46,811 bases of DNA. Source: Clostridia bacterium. GTDB lineage: Bacteria; Bacillota; Clostridia; Oscillospirales; QAKW01. Below are positions 23,404-32,527 of the stretch, in pieces. Position 1 is the first letter of the stretch. Each line of letters opens with the position of its first letter. A program made the translations under genes and the position numbers. Where the stretch lies: assembly GCA_017464525.1 (NCBI GenBank), contig JAFTZM010000020.1, positions 1 through 46,811 of the forward strand. Direction: 5' to 3'. The notes under the pieces are model-generated. The model saw nothing but the letters and a program-made list of their open reading frames with translations. It was not told the origin of the DNA and ran no database searches.

Positions 23404-24393
23404 TTATCTACCCACAAAACCGATTCTTTCGTGAACGCGGGCCAGGGTTTTTGCAGCGATCTGCCGGGCCTCCGCCGCAGAGCGGGTATAAACCTGGCGC
23501 AGATAGGCAGGATCAGCCATCAGCCGCTTATATTCCTCCTGCAGAGGAGCAAGGCCCTCGATAATGGCTTCGGCAACAGCCGTCTTGAAGGTGCCATAGC
23601 CCTGGCCTTCAAATTTCTTTACCGTGTCCTCGATGGTCTCGCCGGTCATGGCACTATAGATGGTGAGCAGGTTATTCATGCCGTAACGGCCTTCCTCGAA
23701 GGCAATGCGGTTCTCGCTGTCCGTCACCGCGCTCTTGCACTTTTTAAGGATCTTAGCAGGCTCGTCCAGCACGCTGATATAGCTCTTGGGATTGGGATCG
23801 GATTTGCTCATCTTCTTATCCGGCTGGGTCAGGCTCATCACCTTGGCACCCACGCTGGGAATATATCCTTCGGGCACGGTGAACAGATCGGGGAATACGC
23901 CGTTCATCCGCACAGCGATATTGCGTGCCAACTCCAGATGCTGCTTCTGATCCACGCCCACAGGCACCAGATCCGTATCGTAAAGCAGGATATCTGCCGC
24001 CATCAGCACCGGATAATCAAAGAGGCCGGCATTGATATTATCGGCATAACGCTGGGATTTATCCTTAAACTGCGTCATCCGGGAAAGCTCTCCGAACATG
24101 GTATAGCAATTGAGGATCCAGGAAAGCTCGCAATGCTCCGGCACATGGCTCTGGATAAAAATGAGGTTCTTTTCGGGATCCACACCGCTGGCAATAATAA
24201 GGGCCAGGGTGGAAAGGATCCGCTCATGAAGCTCTTTGGGATCCTGGCGCACAGTAATGGCATGAAGATCCACCACCGAGAAGATGCCCTTGCCCTGATC
24301 GCTGACCTTGCTCCAATTGCGCACTGCGCCGATATAGTTACCCAGCGTAATGATCCCGCTGGGCTGAATGCCGCTGAAAATCGTTTTTTCCAT
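23404..24393 (-). CDS. trpS: Tryptophanyl-tRNA synthetase
   Basis: 329 residues from the ATG at 24393, preceded by GAGGATAATCCT; upstream in-frame codons belong to the leader and promoter. The class I synthetase motifs are clear: FSGIQPSGIITLGNYIGA (HIGH region with Thr for the first His, common in this enzyme), DLVPVGVDQKQHLELARNIA and PDKKMSKSDPN (KMSKS). The C-terminal region TVKKFEGQGYGTFKTAVAEA is also typical. Length (about 330) matches bacterial TrpS. It is the first gene of the minus-strand run and has a strong promoter whose -35 overlaps that of gltX. Confidence 0.95.
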   Translation of the reverse strand: MEKTIFSGIQPSGIITLGNYIGAVRNWSKVSDQGKGIFSVVDLHAITVRQDPKELHERILSTLALIIASGVDPEKNLIFIQSHVPEHCELSWILNCYTMFGELSRMTQFKDKSQRYADNINAGLFDYPVLMAADILLYDTDLVPVGVDQKQHLELARNIAVRMNGVFPDLFTVPEGYIPSVGAKVMSLTQPDKKMSKSDPNPKSYISVLDEPAKILKKCKSAVTDSENRIAFEEGRYGMNNLLTIYSAMTGETIEDTVKKFEGQGYGTFKTAVAEAIIEGLAPLQEEYKRLMADPAYLRQVYTRSAAEARQIAAKTLARVHERIGFVGR

Positions 24394-24423
24394 AGGATTA
24401 TCCTCGTAAATTATATTTTGCTT

Positions 24424-24452
24424 ATTATACCACAAAGATTTCAACTTGACAA
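24424..24452 (-). promoter_or_regulatory. Promoter of the trpS run
   Basis: TTGTCA (minus strand 24452-24447), 17 bases, then TATAAT (24429-24424) with an extended TG. The -35 hexamer overlaps the -35 of the gltX promoter in the opposite direction. Confidence 0.75.
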
Positions 24453-24474
24453 CCTTTAAATAAAAGTTTATTAT
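24446..24474 (+). promoter_or_regulatory. Promoter of gltX
   Basis: TTGACA (24446-24451), 17 bases, TATTAT (24469-24474). Consensus -35 and good spacing, 33 bases before the gltX start. Confidence 0.75.
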
Positions 24475-24506
24475 ATATAGCGTAAAAATAGAAGGAGACT
24501 ATCAAC

Positions 24507-25946
24507 ATGACTGTCAGAACAAGATTTGCGCCGTCGCCTACCGGATATATGCACGTAGGCAATTTGCGCACAGCTTTATACACCTATCTCATCGCCCGGC
24601 AGAACGGCGGTAAATTCATCCTGCGGATCGAGGATACCGATCAGGGCCGGTATGTGGAGGGCGCTGTGGATCTGATCTACCGCACCATGAAGGAGACCGG
24701 AATGTATTGGGACGAAGGCCCCGATGTGGGGGGCGACTACGGCCCTTATATTCAGAGCGAGCGCCGGGGTCTCTATATGGAATATGCCAAGCAGCTGATC
24801 GAAAAGGGTGCCGCTTACTACTGCTTCTGCGATAAGGAAGCCCTGGAGGAGCAAAAGCCCGCCGATTCCAAGATCCCCAATAAATACGACGGCCGCTGCC
24901 GCCGCCTTTCCAAGGAAGAGGTAGAGGCCAATCTGGCCGCCGGCAAGCCCTTTGTCATCCGCCAGCACATCCCCGAAGGCGGCACCACCACCTTTGTGGA
25001 TGAGGTGTACGGGGAGATCACCGTAGACAACAGTGAGCTGGACGATCAGATCCTCATCAAGACCGATGGGCTGCCCACCTACAACTTTGCCAATGTGGTA
25101 GACGATCACCTGATGAATATTACCCATGTGGTGCGGGGCAAGGAGTATCTCTCCTCCACCCCCAAATACAACCTGCTTTACGAAGCCTTTGGCTGGGAGA
25201 TCCCCAAATATATCCATTGCGCCCCCGTGATGAAGGATGCCCAGAACAAGCTTTCCAAGCGCAACGGCGATGCTTCCTATGAAGATCTGATCAAAAAAGG
25301 ATATTTAAAGGATGCGGTGCTGAACTACATCGCCCTTTTGGGCTGGGCGCCCAAGAGCGAGCAGGAAAAGTTCACCCTGGAAGAGCTGATCCGGGAATTT
25401 GACATTTCCGGTATTTCCAAATCCCCCGCTATCTTCGACAGCGAGAAGCTGGCCTGGCTCAACGGCGAATATATCAAGGCTCTTTCTCCCGAGGAATTTC
25501 TGGAGATGGCAATGCCCTACATTCAGCAGGTGACCGATCGTACTGATCTGGATTTTGCCTTGCTGGCCTCCCTGCTGCAGGGCAGAACACAGGTGCTCAA
25601 TGAGATCCCCCCCATGATCGATTTCATCGGAGCTCTTCCGGAATACGACATTGCTCTTTATACCCATAAAAAGATGAAGACCACCCCCGAAAATTCTCTG
25701 GATGCCCTGAAAGCCACCCTGCCGGTGCTGGAAGCGCTGACCGATTGGAGCCAGGAAAGCATCCACACCGCCCTCTTTGAGCTGATCGCCAAGCTGGAGG
25801 TCAAAAACGGCATCATCCTCTGGCCTCTCCGCACCGCCCTTTCCGGCAAGGCCTTCACTCCCGGCGGCGGCGTAGAGCTCGCCTACCTGCTGGGCAAGGA
25901 GGAGACCCTGAAAAGAATTCAGAAGGGCATCGAAAAACTTTCATAA
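24507..25946 (+). CDS. gltX: Glutamyl-tRNA synthetase
   Basis: 479 residues. HIGH-type motif [19 protein letters not shown] and KMSKS-type motif NKLSKRNGD are both intact. [17 protein letters not shown] (glutamate recognition), [15 protein letters not shown] and [17 protein letters not shown] (active-site loop) are typical GltX segments. The C-terminal anticodon-binding domain includes [19 protein letters not shown] and [19 protein letters not shown]. The ribosome site is AAGGAGA. A discriminating or non-discriminating form cannot be told from motifs alone. queT follows with a structured leader between them. Confidence 0.95.
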   Translation: MTVRTRFAPSPTGYMHVGNLRTALYTYLIARQNGGKFILRIEDTDQGRYVEGAVDLIYRTMKETGMYWDEGPDVGGDYGPYIQSERRGLYMEYAKQLIEKGAAYYCFCDKEALEEQKPADSKIPNKYDGRCRRLSKEEVEANLAAGKPFVIRQHIPEGGTTTFVDEVYGEITVDNSELDDQILIKTDGLPTYNFANVVDDHLMNITHVVRGKEYLSSTPKYNLLYEAFGWEIPKYIHCAPVMKDAQNKLSKRNGDASYEDLIKKGYLKDAVLNYIALLGWAPKSEQEKFTLEELIREFDISGISKSPAIFDSEKLAWLNGEYIKALSPEEFLEMAMPYIQQVTDRTDLDFALLASLLQGRTQVLNEIPPMIDFIGALPEYDIALYTHKKMKTTPENSLDALKATLPVLEALTDWSQESIHTALFELIAKLEVKNGIILWPLRTALSGKAFTPGGGVELAYLLGKEETLKRIQKGIEKLS

Positions 25947-25949
25947 ATT

Positions 25950-26026
25950 TGCCCCGGGCGAGGCATAAAATCGCTCAGTCCGTCGAAATTTTTCCTATCC
26001 GGACTTTAAAAATTTACTAAGGAGAG
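25950..26026 (+). promoter_or_regulatory. Probable preQ1 riboswitch (class III-like) upstream of queT
   Basis: The 80-base leader before queT has a hairpin AGTCCG (25977-25982) / CGGACT (26000-26005). AAATTTTT (25986-25993) inside its loop is complementary to AAAAATTT (26008-26015) just downstream, giving a pseudoknot next to the ribosome site AAGGAGAG (26019-26026). A GC-rich start GCCCCGGGCGAGGC precedes it. QueT genes are known preQ1 riboswitch targets, and class III was described from Ruminococcaceae-type genomes. Class assignment is by context and fold, not by alignment. Confidence 0.5.
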
Positions 26027-26030
26027 AAAA

Positions 26031-26519
26031 ATGAACAAGAAGATCCCTACCAAAATGCTGGTCATGACCGGCCTCATCGCTGCACTTTATGTAGTATTCA
26101 CCCTGCCCTTCGGTCAGGTGGCATTCGGGCCAATTCAGTTCCGTATTGCCGAAGTTTTAACGTTGCTGCCCTTTTTTACCCCTTGGGCGATCCCCGGAGT
26201 GACCCTCGGCTGCCTCATCTCAAATCTGCTGTTTTCCACCCCTTGGGATGCCCTCTTCGGCACCATAGCCACCCTCATCGCCGCTTACTTTACCTACCGT
26301 AGCAAACATCTGCTGGTGGCTCCGCTCTGGCCCATCCTTTTCAACGGCCTGATCATCGGCACCATGCTGACCTTTATGATCAACGGAAATTTTGCTTGGC
26401 TGCCCTGGCTGACCATGATGGCAGAGGTCACCTTAAGCGAATTCGTTGTATGCTTTGCTATCGGCGTCCCCTTTATGAGGATCTTTCAGCGGTATGATCT
26501 GCAGCGGATCTTTAAATAG
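26031..26519 (+). CDS. queT: QueT family queuosine precursor transporter, S component
   Basis: 162 residues with five to six membrane segments. The N-terminal KMLVMTGLIAALYVVFTLPF and the FGPIQFRIAEVLTLLPFFTPW segment match QueT S components of ECF transporters, as do SNLLFSTPWDALFGT and LPWLTMMAEVTLSEFVVC. It would import preQ0/preQ1 or queuine for tRNA modification, with the general EcfA/EcfT module encoded elsewhere. It has a structured leader that may be a preQ1 riboswitch. It ends at a strong bidirectional terminator. Confidence 0.9.
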   Translation: MNKKIPTKMLVMTGLIAALYVVFTLPFGQVAFGPIQFRIAEVLTLLPFFTPWAIPGVTLGCLISNLLFSTPWDALFGTIATLIAAYFTYRSKHLLVAPLWPILFNGLIIGTMLTFMINGNFAWLPWLTMMAEVTLSEFVVCFAIGVPFMRIFQRYDLQRIFK

Positions 26520-26524
26520 AAGAT

Positions 26525-26555
26525 AAAAAAGCCACCCTTTCGGGTGGCTTTTTTT
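26525..26555. terminator. Bidirectional terminator
   Basis: Stem AAAAAAGCCACCC and GGGTGGCTTTTTTT with loop TTTC. Separates queT from the convergent acidic zinc-ribbon gene. Confidence 0.9.
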
Positions 26556-26558
26556 CAA

Positions 26559-26984
26559 TTATTCAGCGTCTTCACACTCTTCTTCGCAGCAAGAGCAATC
26601 ACCGCTGCACTCTTCCAGATCGGAAAGATCGAATTCCAGATCCTCGCCGCAGTTAGGGCAATTGATCTTGCCCAACTCAGCCACTTCATCATCCACAGAG
26701 AACTCTTCGCCGCAGGTGGGACATACGATGGTGTAGTAATCATCCTCATCCTCGTAATCCTCATCCAGCTCTTCGTCCAGATATTCCTCTACTGCTTCCA
26801 GATCCTCATCGATCTCCTGGATGTACTCATCCAGCTCCATGATGTTATCCTCAGCATCGGCAATGGCGGCAGCCATATCCTCCAGAACATCCACAATGTT
26901 CACGAACAGCTCTTTATAGGGATCCTCATCCTTCAGCTTCATGCCCTGCATAAGGCCTTTGATATAAGCAACCTTCTCTAACAT
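26559..26984 (-). CDS. Acidic CD1247-like zinc-ribbon protein
   Basis: 141 residues. The N-terminal half LEKVAYIKGLMQGMKLKDED is the CD1247 N-terminal domain found in many Clostridia. It is followed by a very acidic coiled-coil region rich in Asp and Glu. A zinc ribbon has VCPTCGEEFSVDDE and INCPNCGEDLEFDL (two CxxC). The C-terminus ends with a cysteine cluster CSGDCSCCEEECEDAE. The function is unknown. It lies 11 bases downstream of efp on the same strand, an arrangement common in related genomes. Confidence 0.8.
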   Translation of the reverse strand: MLEKVAYIKGLMQGMKLKDEDPYKELFVNIVDVLEDMAAAIADAEDNIMELDEYIQEIDEDLEAVEEYLDEELDEDYEDEDDYYTIVCPTCGEEFSVDDEVAELGKINCPNCGEDLEFDLSDLEECSGDCSCCEEECEDAE

Positions 26985-26995
26985 AATTCTTCTCC

Positions 26996-27559
26996 TTATT
27001 CCTTCGCACGACCCATGTACTCGCCGGTACGGGTGTCTACTTCGATGAGCTCGCCTTCGTTGATGAAGATGGGCACCTTAACAACAGCGCCGGTCTCCAG
27101 AGTAGCGGGCTTGGTTACGTTGGTAGCAGTATCGCCGCGCACGCCGGGCTCGGTCTCGGTAACCAGCAACTTCACAAAGAAGGGGCACTCAACGCCGAAC
27201 ACATTGCCCTTATAGGACATGATCTTCACAATATCGTTCTCCTTCACGAACTTGAAGGCATCCCCCAACTTATCCTCGCCCAGAGGCAGCTGATCGTAGG
27301 TCTCCATATCCATGAAATAGTACAGATCGGCATCCTGATACAGATACTGATAATCCTTGCGGTCGATTACCGCTTCCTCAAATTTATCGGTGGGGTTGAA
27401 GGATTTTTCATTCACAGCACCGGTCACAACATTCTTATACTTGGTGCGCACGAAAGCGGCACCCTTACCGGGCTTTACATGCTGAAATTCAACAACCTGA
27501 TATACCTGACCGTCCATATCGAAGGTCACACCGTTTCTGAAATCGCCAGCAGTCAACAT
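26996..27559 (-). CDS. efp: Translation elongation factor P
   Basis: 187 residues, standard size. The three-domain factor is shown by [20 protein letters not shown], the loop [16 protein letters not shown] with Lys32 at the tip (the position that gets modified in many bacteria), and [17 protein letters not shown]. The C-terminal part has [18 protein letters not shown] and [13 protein letters not shown] helps ribosomes pass polyproline stretches. No EpmA/EpmB-type modification gene is next to it. Its promoter is TTGAAA-17-TAGAAT. Confidence 0.95.
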   Translation of the reverse strand: MLTAGDFRNGVTFDMDGQVYQVVEFQHVKPGKGAAFVRTKYKNVVTGAVNEKSFNPTDKFEEAVIDRKDYQYLYQDADLYYFMDMETYDQLPLGEDKLGDAFKFVKENDIVKIMSYKGNVFGVECPFFVKLLVTETEPGVRGDTATNVTKPATLETGAVVKVPIFINEGELIEVDTRTGEYMGRAKE

Positions 27560-27602
27560 AATTAAATATTTCCTTTCTTTTACGAAAAATTCTCTACACT
27601 AT

Positions 27603-27631
27603 ATTCTACATGATAAAAACGGATTTTTCAA
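27603..27631 (-). promoter_or_regulatory. Promoter of efp
   Basis: Minus strand TTGAAA (27631-27626), 17 bases, TAGAAT (27608-27603), 44 bases before the efp start. Confidence 0.6.
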
Positions 27632-27659
27632 GTAAAATATTAGAAAATCAGCATTTTAC

Positions 27660-28514
27660 CTATATTTTTGCTTTGGCGGCGGCAAAAAGTGACTGCATTT
27701 CCAAAGCATCCCGGCTCTGAGTGCCTGCAGACTCGCAAATAATGGTGGGTTCTGCCCCTCTTTTGGCCAGAACCTCTGCCAACGGTGCAAACTCCGGGCC
27801 GTAAACCGTATCCTCAAAGGTCAGGTGGCGTTTTTCGCCGCCGGTGGTATATTCGATCTTGGAAAAATGGGCATGGAAGTGAGAGGCACGGTAGCTCCCC
27901 AGCTCTTTTTCCATCACCTGCAGCACCTTTTCATAATCGCCGGCAGTATAGAAGAGACCCTGCTCCCGGGCATTTAGATGGCCGAAATCAATGGTGGGCA
28001 GCACGCGATCATCCACCCGGCAAAGGGCCATCACCTCCTCCAGAGATCCCAGCTGATTGATCTTCCCCATAGTTTCGGGGCAAAGGATCAGATCTCCATA
28101 GCCCTCGGCTTCGAAGGCTTCAATGGCATTTTTCAGGGTCTCCACCGCCAGATGCAGCGCTTCTTCCCTGCTGAGCTTTGCGCAAGAGCCGGAATGGAAG
28201 ATGATCCGCTCCGCACCGATCTTGCGGGCAAGCGCCGCACTTTCCAGCAGATACCGTACGCTGTTTTGCCGCTTTTCCTCCTCCAGGGAGGACATGGAAA
28301 TATAGTACGGAGCATGAACGGAGAGCGCAATATTGCAGCGCTCGGCCTCTGCCTTTAATTTCAAGGCGACCCCATCGTTCATCCGCACGCCGCGGCCACA
28401 TTCCACCTCATAGGCGGAAAGGCCGATCTCCTTCAAAAAGGCCGGCATCTGATCGGAGGTCTTATTTTTTTCCTTAAACCATTCGCAATTGCCCCCGGGC
28501 CCGAATTTGATCAT
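27660..28514 (-). CDS. Endonuclease IV-like TIM-barrel protein
   Basis: 284 residues. Fold and metal-site pattern match the AP endonuclease family 2 / xylose isomerase-like barrels: FGPGGNCEWFKEKNKTSD at the start, ALSVHAPYYISMSS (His), RIIFHSGSCAKLSREEAL (His), LILCPETMGKINQLGSLEE (Glu), LPTIDFGHLNAREQG (Asp, His) and SHFHAHFSKIEYTTGGEKR (His pair), ending TIICESAG (Glu). These correspond to the trinuclear zinc site of endonuclease IV. A DNA-repair role is likely but a sugar isomerase cannot be excluded. Overlaps the yqeG stop by 4 bases (coupled). Confidence 0.78.
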   Translation of the reverse strand: MIKFGPGGNCEWFKEKNKTSDQMPAFLKEIGLSAYEVECGRGVRMNDGVALKLKAEAERCNIALSVHAPYYISMSSLEEEKRQNSVRYLLESAALARKIGAERIIFHSGSCAKLSREEALHLAVETLKNAIEAFEAEGYGDLILCPETMGKINQLGSLEEVMALCRVDDRVLPTIDFGHLNAREQGLFYTAGDYEKVLQVMEKELGSYRASHFHAHFSKIEYTTGGEKRHLTFEDTVYGPEFAPLAEVLAKRGAEPTIICESAGTQSRDALEMQSLFAAAKAKI

Positions 28515-29011
28515 TTTTTTGCATCCTTTCTACGCTTGCGGTTGATGACCGGCATCTCCAGCTTACGCTTCAATTTAAAAAATAAGGTTTCCTTATGGTC
28601 GATGGGCTCCACCAGCACGGTGATCATACCGGCCAGATTTCCCCCCAGCATATCGGTATAGATCTGATCCCCCACCAGCGCCATATTACGGGCCGGGATC
28701 CCGAATTCCCTGCGGATCCTGCCCAGCGCAAAGCCCAGAGGCTTGCAGGCCCGGTGATAGGCAGGCACCCCCAACTCCTTTACAAAAAGCTCCACCCGGC
28801 TCCGGCTGTTATTAGATGCAATGGCATAGCGGATCCCCAGCGCCTCCAGGCGGGCAAAAAGAGCCAGCACCTCCGGGGTGGGAGTCGGGGTACGGAAACC
28901 CACCAAAGTATTATCAATATCAAAGATCACGCCGCGGATCTCATGCTCCTGCAAAAAATCATCCGTCAGGGCAGAAACATCCGGCAGCAGATGTTGGGGC
29001 ATTAAAAGCAT
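28511..29011 (-). CDS. yqeG: YqeG family HAD-IIIA phosphatase
   Basis: 166 residues. HAD motifs: GVIFDIDNTLVGFRTPTP (nucleophile Asp and second Asp), YAIASNNSRSRVELFVKE (motif II) and ALVGDQIYTDMLGGNLAGM (motif IV) with the family's Lys-rich middle. The short N-terminus MPQHLLPDVSAL with a hydrophobic helix is typical of YqeG. Substrate is unknown; YqeG-type proteins resemble mitochondrial phosphatidylglycerophosphatase Gep4, so a role in PGP dephosphorylation is possible. The start is supported by AGGAG. Promoter TTGAAT-17-TATAAT lies 30 bases upstream. Confidence 0.85.
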   Translation of the reverse strand: MLLMPQHLLPDVSALTDDFLQEHEIRGVIFDIDNTLVGFRTPTPTPEVLALFARLEALGIRYAIASNNSRSRVELFVKELGVPAYHRACKPLGFALGRIRREFGIPARNMALVGDQIYTDMLGGNLAGMITVLVEPIDHKETLFFKLKRKLEMPVINRKRRKDAKK

Positions 29012-29040
29012 CCTTAAGCTCCTATCATTCTTTTTTATTC

Positions 29041-29069
29041 ATTATAACAGAGGATGTTTTAAAATTCAA
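29041..29069 (-). promoter_or_regulatory. Promoter of yqeG
   Basis: Minus strand TTGAAT (29069-29064), 17 bases, TATAAT (29046-29041). Confidence 0.7.
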
Positions 29070-29090
29070 GACACAGCCGATAATAAGAAT

Positions 29091-30152
29091 ATGAACAAAC
29101 GAAATTGGATCATTCTGATCGGGATCATTGCGTTGCTCCTGCACCCGGCTGAGCTCTGGCAGGGCCTTAAAACGCTGCTTTCTTTTTTTATCCCCTTTTA
29201 TATCGGGTTCGGTTTTGCCTATATTTTGAACCCGATCCTGCATTTTATCGAAGAAAAACTGCTGAAAAAAACAACAAAACCGCGGCTTCGGCGGGCGTTG
29301 GGGCTGCTGATCACCTATGCCCTTTTTGTGGGATTACCGGGGGCGGGGCTGATCTGGCTGCTGCCCCGGCTGATCCGGTTGGCAGAGCGGCTTCCGGACT
29401 ATTATCAGGCGGCGGTGGATTTTATGGAAAAATACCCCATTCTCAACCGGCTGGAGGGGCTGATGCCCCGCGTAGCAGGGATGACCCTGCAGATGGGAAC
29501 CGCCGTAATCAACATCCTGATCGGGCTGGTACTCTCCGTTTACCTGCTGCACGCCAAGGAAAAACTCATGGCCCAATGCAAAAAGCTGCTCTATCTTCTC
29601 TTTCGGGATCCCTTATGCGAAAAGCTGCTGCAGGTGGGAAAATTCACCCACGATATGACCCGGCATTTTATCATCGCACGGCTGCTGGATTCCCTCATTG
29701 TAGCAGCGATCACCTGGCTTTTTATGCTGATCTTCCGGGTACCCTACGGTCTTCTTTCTGCGCTGATCATCGGCCTGTTCAACACTATACCCTATTTCGG
29801 CTCTTGGCTGGGTGCCATCCCGCCGGGGATCATCATCTTCATGACCAAGCCCTCCATGCTGATCCCCTATCTGGTTTATATTGTGCTTCTGGAGCAGTTA
29901 GACGGCAATTTGATCGGCCCCAAGCTGCAGGGCCGGCAGGTGGGGCTTTCGCCCCTTTGGGTCATCTTTGCCGTGTTCCTTTTTGGCGGTCTTTTCGGCT
30001 TTGCCGGCATGGTAGTGGGTGTCCCTTTCTTTGCGGTCATTTATTACTTTGCCACCGCCGCTGTCAATAACGGCCTCCACCGTAAAGGAAAATCCTCCGA
30101 GACAGCGGATTACGCCGCCCCGGAGGATCGGGAGATCATTACAAAAGATTAA
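29091..30152 (+). CDS. AI-2E family transporter
   Basis: 353 residues from the ATG at 29091, where the hydrophobic N-terminus MNKRNWIILIGIIALLLHP begins; in-frame codons upstream to 28878 run through the yqeG gene and are rejected. The family pattern is present: FFIPFYIGFGFAYILNPIL early, a central amphipathic section, then LLSALIIGLFNTIPYFGSWL and the closing DGNLIGPKLQGRQVGLSPLW with the FGFAGMVVGVPFFAVIYYF helix. AI-2E proteins act as small-molecule or cation/proton exporters, and the name does not prove a signal-exporting role. The stop overlaps the mutS2 stop tail-to-tail (TTAA). No strong ribosome site is visible. Confidence 0.88.
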   Translation: MNKRNWIILIGIIALLLHPAELWQGLKTLLSFFIPFYIGFGFAYILNPILHFIEEKLLKKTTKPRLRRALGLLITYALFVGLPGAGLIWLLPRLIRLAERLPDYYQAAVDFMEKYPILNRLEGLMPRVAGMTLQMGTAVINILIGLVLSVYLLHAKEKLMAQCKKLLYLLFRDPLCEKLLQVGKFTHDMTRHFIIARLLDSLIVAAITWLFMLIFRVPYGLLSALIIGLFNTIPYFGSWLGAIPPGIIIFMTKPSMLIPYLVYIVLLEQLDGNLIGPKLQGRQVGLSPLWVIFAVFLFGGLFGFAGMVVGVPFFAVIYYFATAAVNNGLHRKGKSSETADYAAPEDREIITKD

Positions 30153-32527
30153 TCCTTTAATTCCACCACGGTGATACCGGAATCGCCCTCGCCATAGGCA
30201 CCCAGACGGAAGGATTTGACCAGCGGGTGGGTGCGCAAAAACTGGTGCACACCGGCACGGAGAGCGCCGGTGCCCTTGCCGTGGATGATGGTCACAGAAT
30301 GGAGATGATCCAGAATAGCAGTATCCAGAAATACATCGATCTTTTCCTCTGCATCCAGGATGGTCTCGCCCCGAAGATCCAATTCACTTTTGGCCATAGA
30401 ATTGGCCTCCATCCGCTGGACCCGAGTGGATGTGACCTTTTCCTTTTTATCCTCTTCCTTGGGGGCAAATAGCTCCGATTTTGATATTTTCAGGCGGATG
30501 CCGTCGCAATTCACCTGAACCTGATCGCCTAAGATGGCAAGGATGGTGCCGTGGCGGTTCATCTTCCCCACAAACACTCGCATTCCCACCTTCAGCTGGC
30601 CCTGGATGGCATCTCCCTTGCGGGAGGCAGCAGGCTCGCTGCCCAGATGATCCAACAGCCTGGCGGAGCCGCTTTTTACGCCGCTTCGCAAGGCTTGGGC
30701 GGTGGCTTTGTCCAACCGATCCTGCTTTTCCTTCAGTTCCTTCATAAAAGCGTCGGCCTGGCGGCGGGCGGTTTCGATCATGGTGCGGGCCTTCCGCTGG
30801 GCGTCGGCCACCTCCCGGTCGGCACCGGCCAGTAGCTTTTTCCGCTCCTCTGCCAAAGCGTCCCGCTCCTTTTTCAGCGCAAAACGCTCCTCATTTAGGG
30901 AGGATAGTTTTTCTTCATAACGGTTCTTTTCCTGCTGGAGGCGATCGATCACCTGCTCCAACTGCTGATCGTTCTGCCCGATCCGGCCTTCCGCATCGGC
31001 GATCACATCCTCGGGAAGCCCCAGATGGCGGGAGATCTCAAAGGCATAGGATTTTCCGGGAATTCCCATCTGCAACCGGTAGGTGGGGCTTAAGGTCTCC
31101 AGATTGAAAGCAAAGGAGGCATTCTGCACCCCTTCGCTGGAAAGGGCATAGGTCTTCAACTCGGTATAGTGAGTGGTGGCCGCCACATAGCTGCCCCCCT
31201 TGCGAAGCCGCTCGATCACAGAGACCGCCAGCGCCGCACCCTCTACCGGGTCGGTACCGTTGCCCAGCTCATCGAAAAGCACCAAGCTTTCCCCGTCGCT
31301 GTGCTGCATGATATTGCGGATATTTTTCATATGGGAAGAAAAAGTGGAAAGAGATTGCTCAATGGACTGCTCGTCCCCAATATCCGCATAGACCCGGTCA
31401 AAAATATAAAGCTTTGCCTCCTCGGCAGGAACCGGGAAGCCGGCCTTGGCCATCAAGGTCAAAAGCCCCAGCGTTTTCAAAAAGACCGTTTTGCCGCCGG
31501 TATTGGGGCCGGTGATCACAATGGTATCGATGCCGCCGCCCATGGTGATATCCAGCGGAACCATCGTCTCCTTGGGGATCATGGGATGGCGGGCGCCCTT
31601 GATATCGATGGTCTTATCGTTGCTTAAAACAGGCGGGGTGCAATGGGCGTCCCCGGCGTATTTCGCCTTGGCAAAGACCATATCCAGCGCCACAATGGCC
31701 TTATAAGAGGTCAGCAGCGGCATAGCCACCTCGGTGATCTTCTGGGTCAAGTCCTCTAAGATCCGGGCGATCTCCGCCTTTTCCTCTGCCTCTAATTTAC
31801 GGATCTGATTATTGCCCTCCACCACAAAGAAGGGCTCGATAAAGAGGGTGCCTCCGCTATTGGAGGTATCGTGCAGCAGGCCCTTGACCTCTCCTCGGTT
31901 ATCGGCACGGACCGGTACCACGTATCGGTCATACCGCAGGGTAACGATAGGCTCCTGCAGAGCCTTTGCCACCTCGGGGCTACGGATATATTTTTCCAGC
32001 TGACTCTTGATGCCATTTGCTGTAGAAGAGATCTTACGGCGAATGGAGGCCAGCGCCGGGGATGCATCATCAGCGATGATCTCTTCGGTGATGAAGGTAC
32101 GGTCGATCTGCTCATAAAGCCGGCGATCCTCGTAAAGCTGCTCAAAAAAGAGATCCAGCGCGGGGGTATCAAAATTCTTATCGCCGTAATAGCGGGTAAG
32201 ATCCTGGCCGGTCTTTAAAAGCGCGCCTGCCGCCATCAGCTCGGTACTCCCCAGCGTAATGCCCTTCCCTGCCTTACTTATGTAAAGGGGCAGGTTTTCG
32301 GAGAGGCGGTTCAGGGGAAAACGGGGGCTTCGCTCCAAAAGCTTCATGGCAGCGGCAGTCTGCTCGATCTGCACCTTAGCACAGGGCGCATCAAAAAGGG
32401 GAAGTAATTCACCCAAGCGGCTTGCCGCCTCCTCGGTGACGCAGCGCTTGGCTGCCTGCTCCAGCACCTTGAAATACTCCAAAGCGCCTAATGATTTTTT
32501 ATAATAAAATAGATTTCGGTTACTCAT
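30149..32527 (-). CDS. mutS2: Endonuclease MutS2
   Basis: 792 residues, the usual size. The N-terminal core has YFKVLEQAAKRCVTEEAASR and the long clamp helices. The ATPase has Walker A ITGPNTGGKTVFLKTLGLL near residue 335 and DELGNGTDPVEGAALAVSV, with STFSSHMKNIRNIM before it. A coiled coil (LQQEKNRYEEKLSSLNEER and following) leads to the C-terminal Smr domain: SELDLRGETILDAEEKIDVF and VTIIHGKGTGALRAGVHQFL. MutS2 acts on recombination intermediates and collided ribosomes, not mismatch repair. Its ATG overlaps the recO stop by 4 bases. Confidence 0.95.
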   Translation of the reverse strand: MSNRNLFYYKKSLGALEYFKVLEQAAKRCVTEEAASRLGELLPLFDAPCAKVQIEQTAAAMKLLERSPRFPLNRLSENLPLYISKAGKGITLGSTELMAAGALLKTGQDLTRYYGDKNFDTPALDLFFEQLYEDRRLYEQIDRTFITEEIIADDASPALASIRRKISSTANGIKSQLEKYIRSPEVAKALQEPIVTLRYDRYVVPVRADNRGEVKGLLHDTSNSGGTLFIEPFFVVEGNNQIRKLEAEEKAEIARILEDLTQKITEVAMPLLTSYKAIVALDMVFAKAKYAGDAHCTPPVLSNDKTIDIKGARHPMIPKETMVPLDITMGGGIDTIVITGPNTGGKTVFLKTLGLLTLMAKAGFPVPAEEAKLYIFDRVYADIGDEQSIEQSLSTFSSHMKNIRNIMQHSDGESLVLFDELGNGTDPVEGAALAVSVIERLRKGGSYVAATTHYTELKTYALSSEGVQNASFAFNLETLSPTYRLQMGIPGKSYAFEISRHLGLPEDVIADAEGRIGQNDQQLEQVIDRLQQEKNRYEEKLSSLNEERFALKKERDALAEERKKLLAGADREVADAQRKARTMIETARRQADAFMKELKEKQDRLDKATAQALRSGVKSGSARLLDHLGSEPAASRKGDAIQGQLKVGMRVFVGKMNRHGTILAILGDQVQVNCDGIRLKISKSELFAPKEEDKKEKVTSTRVQRMEANSMAKSELDLRGETILDAEEKIDVFLDTAILDHLHSVTIIHGKGTGALRAGVHQFLRTHPLVKSFRLGAYGEGDSGITVVELKD

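Noticed and set aside
28878..29090. Upstream extension of the AI-2E transporter
   Set aside because: It lies inside the yqeG gene and its promoter; the hydrophobic N-terminus begins at 29091.
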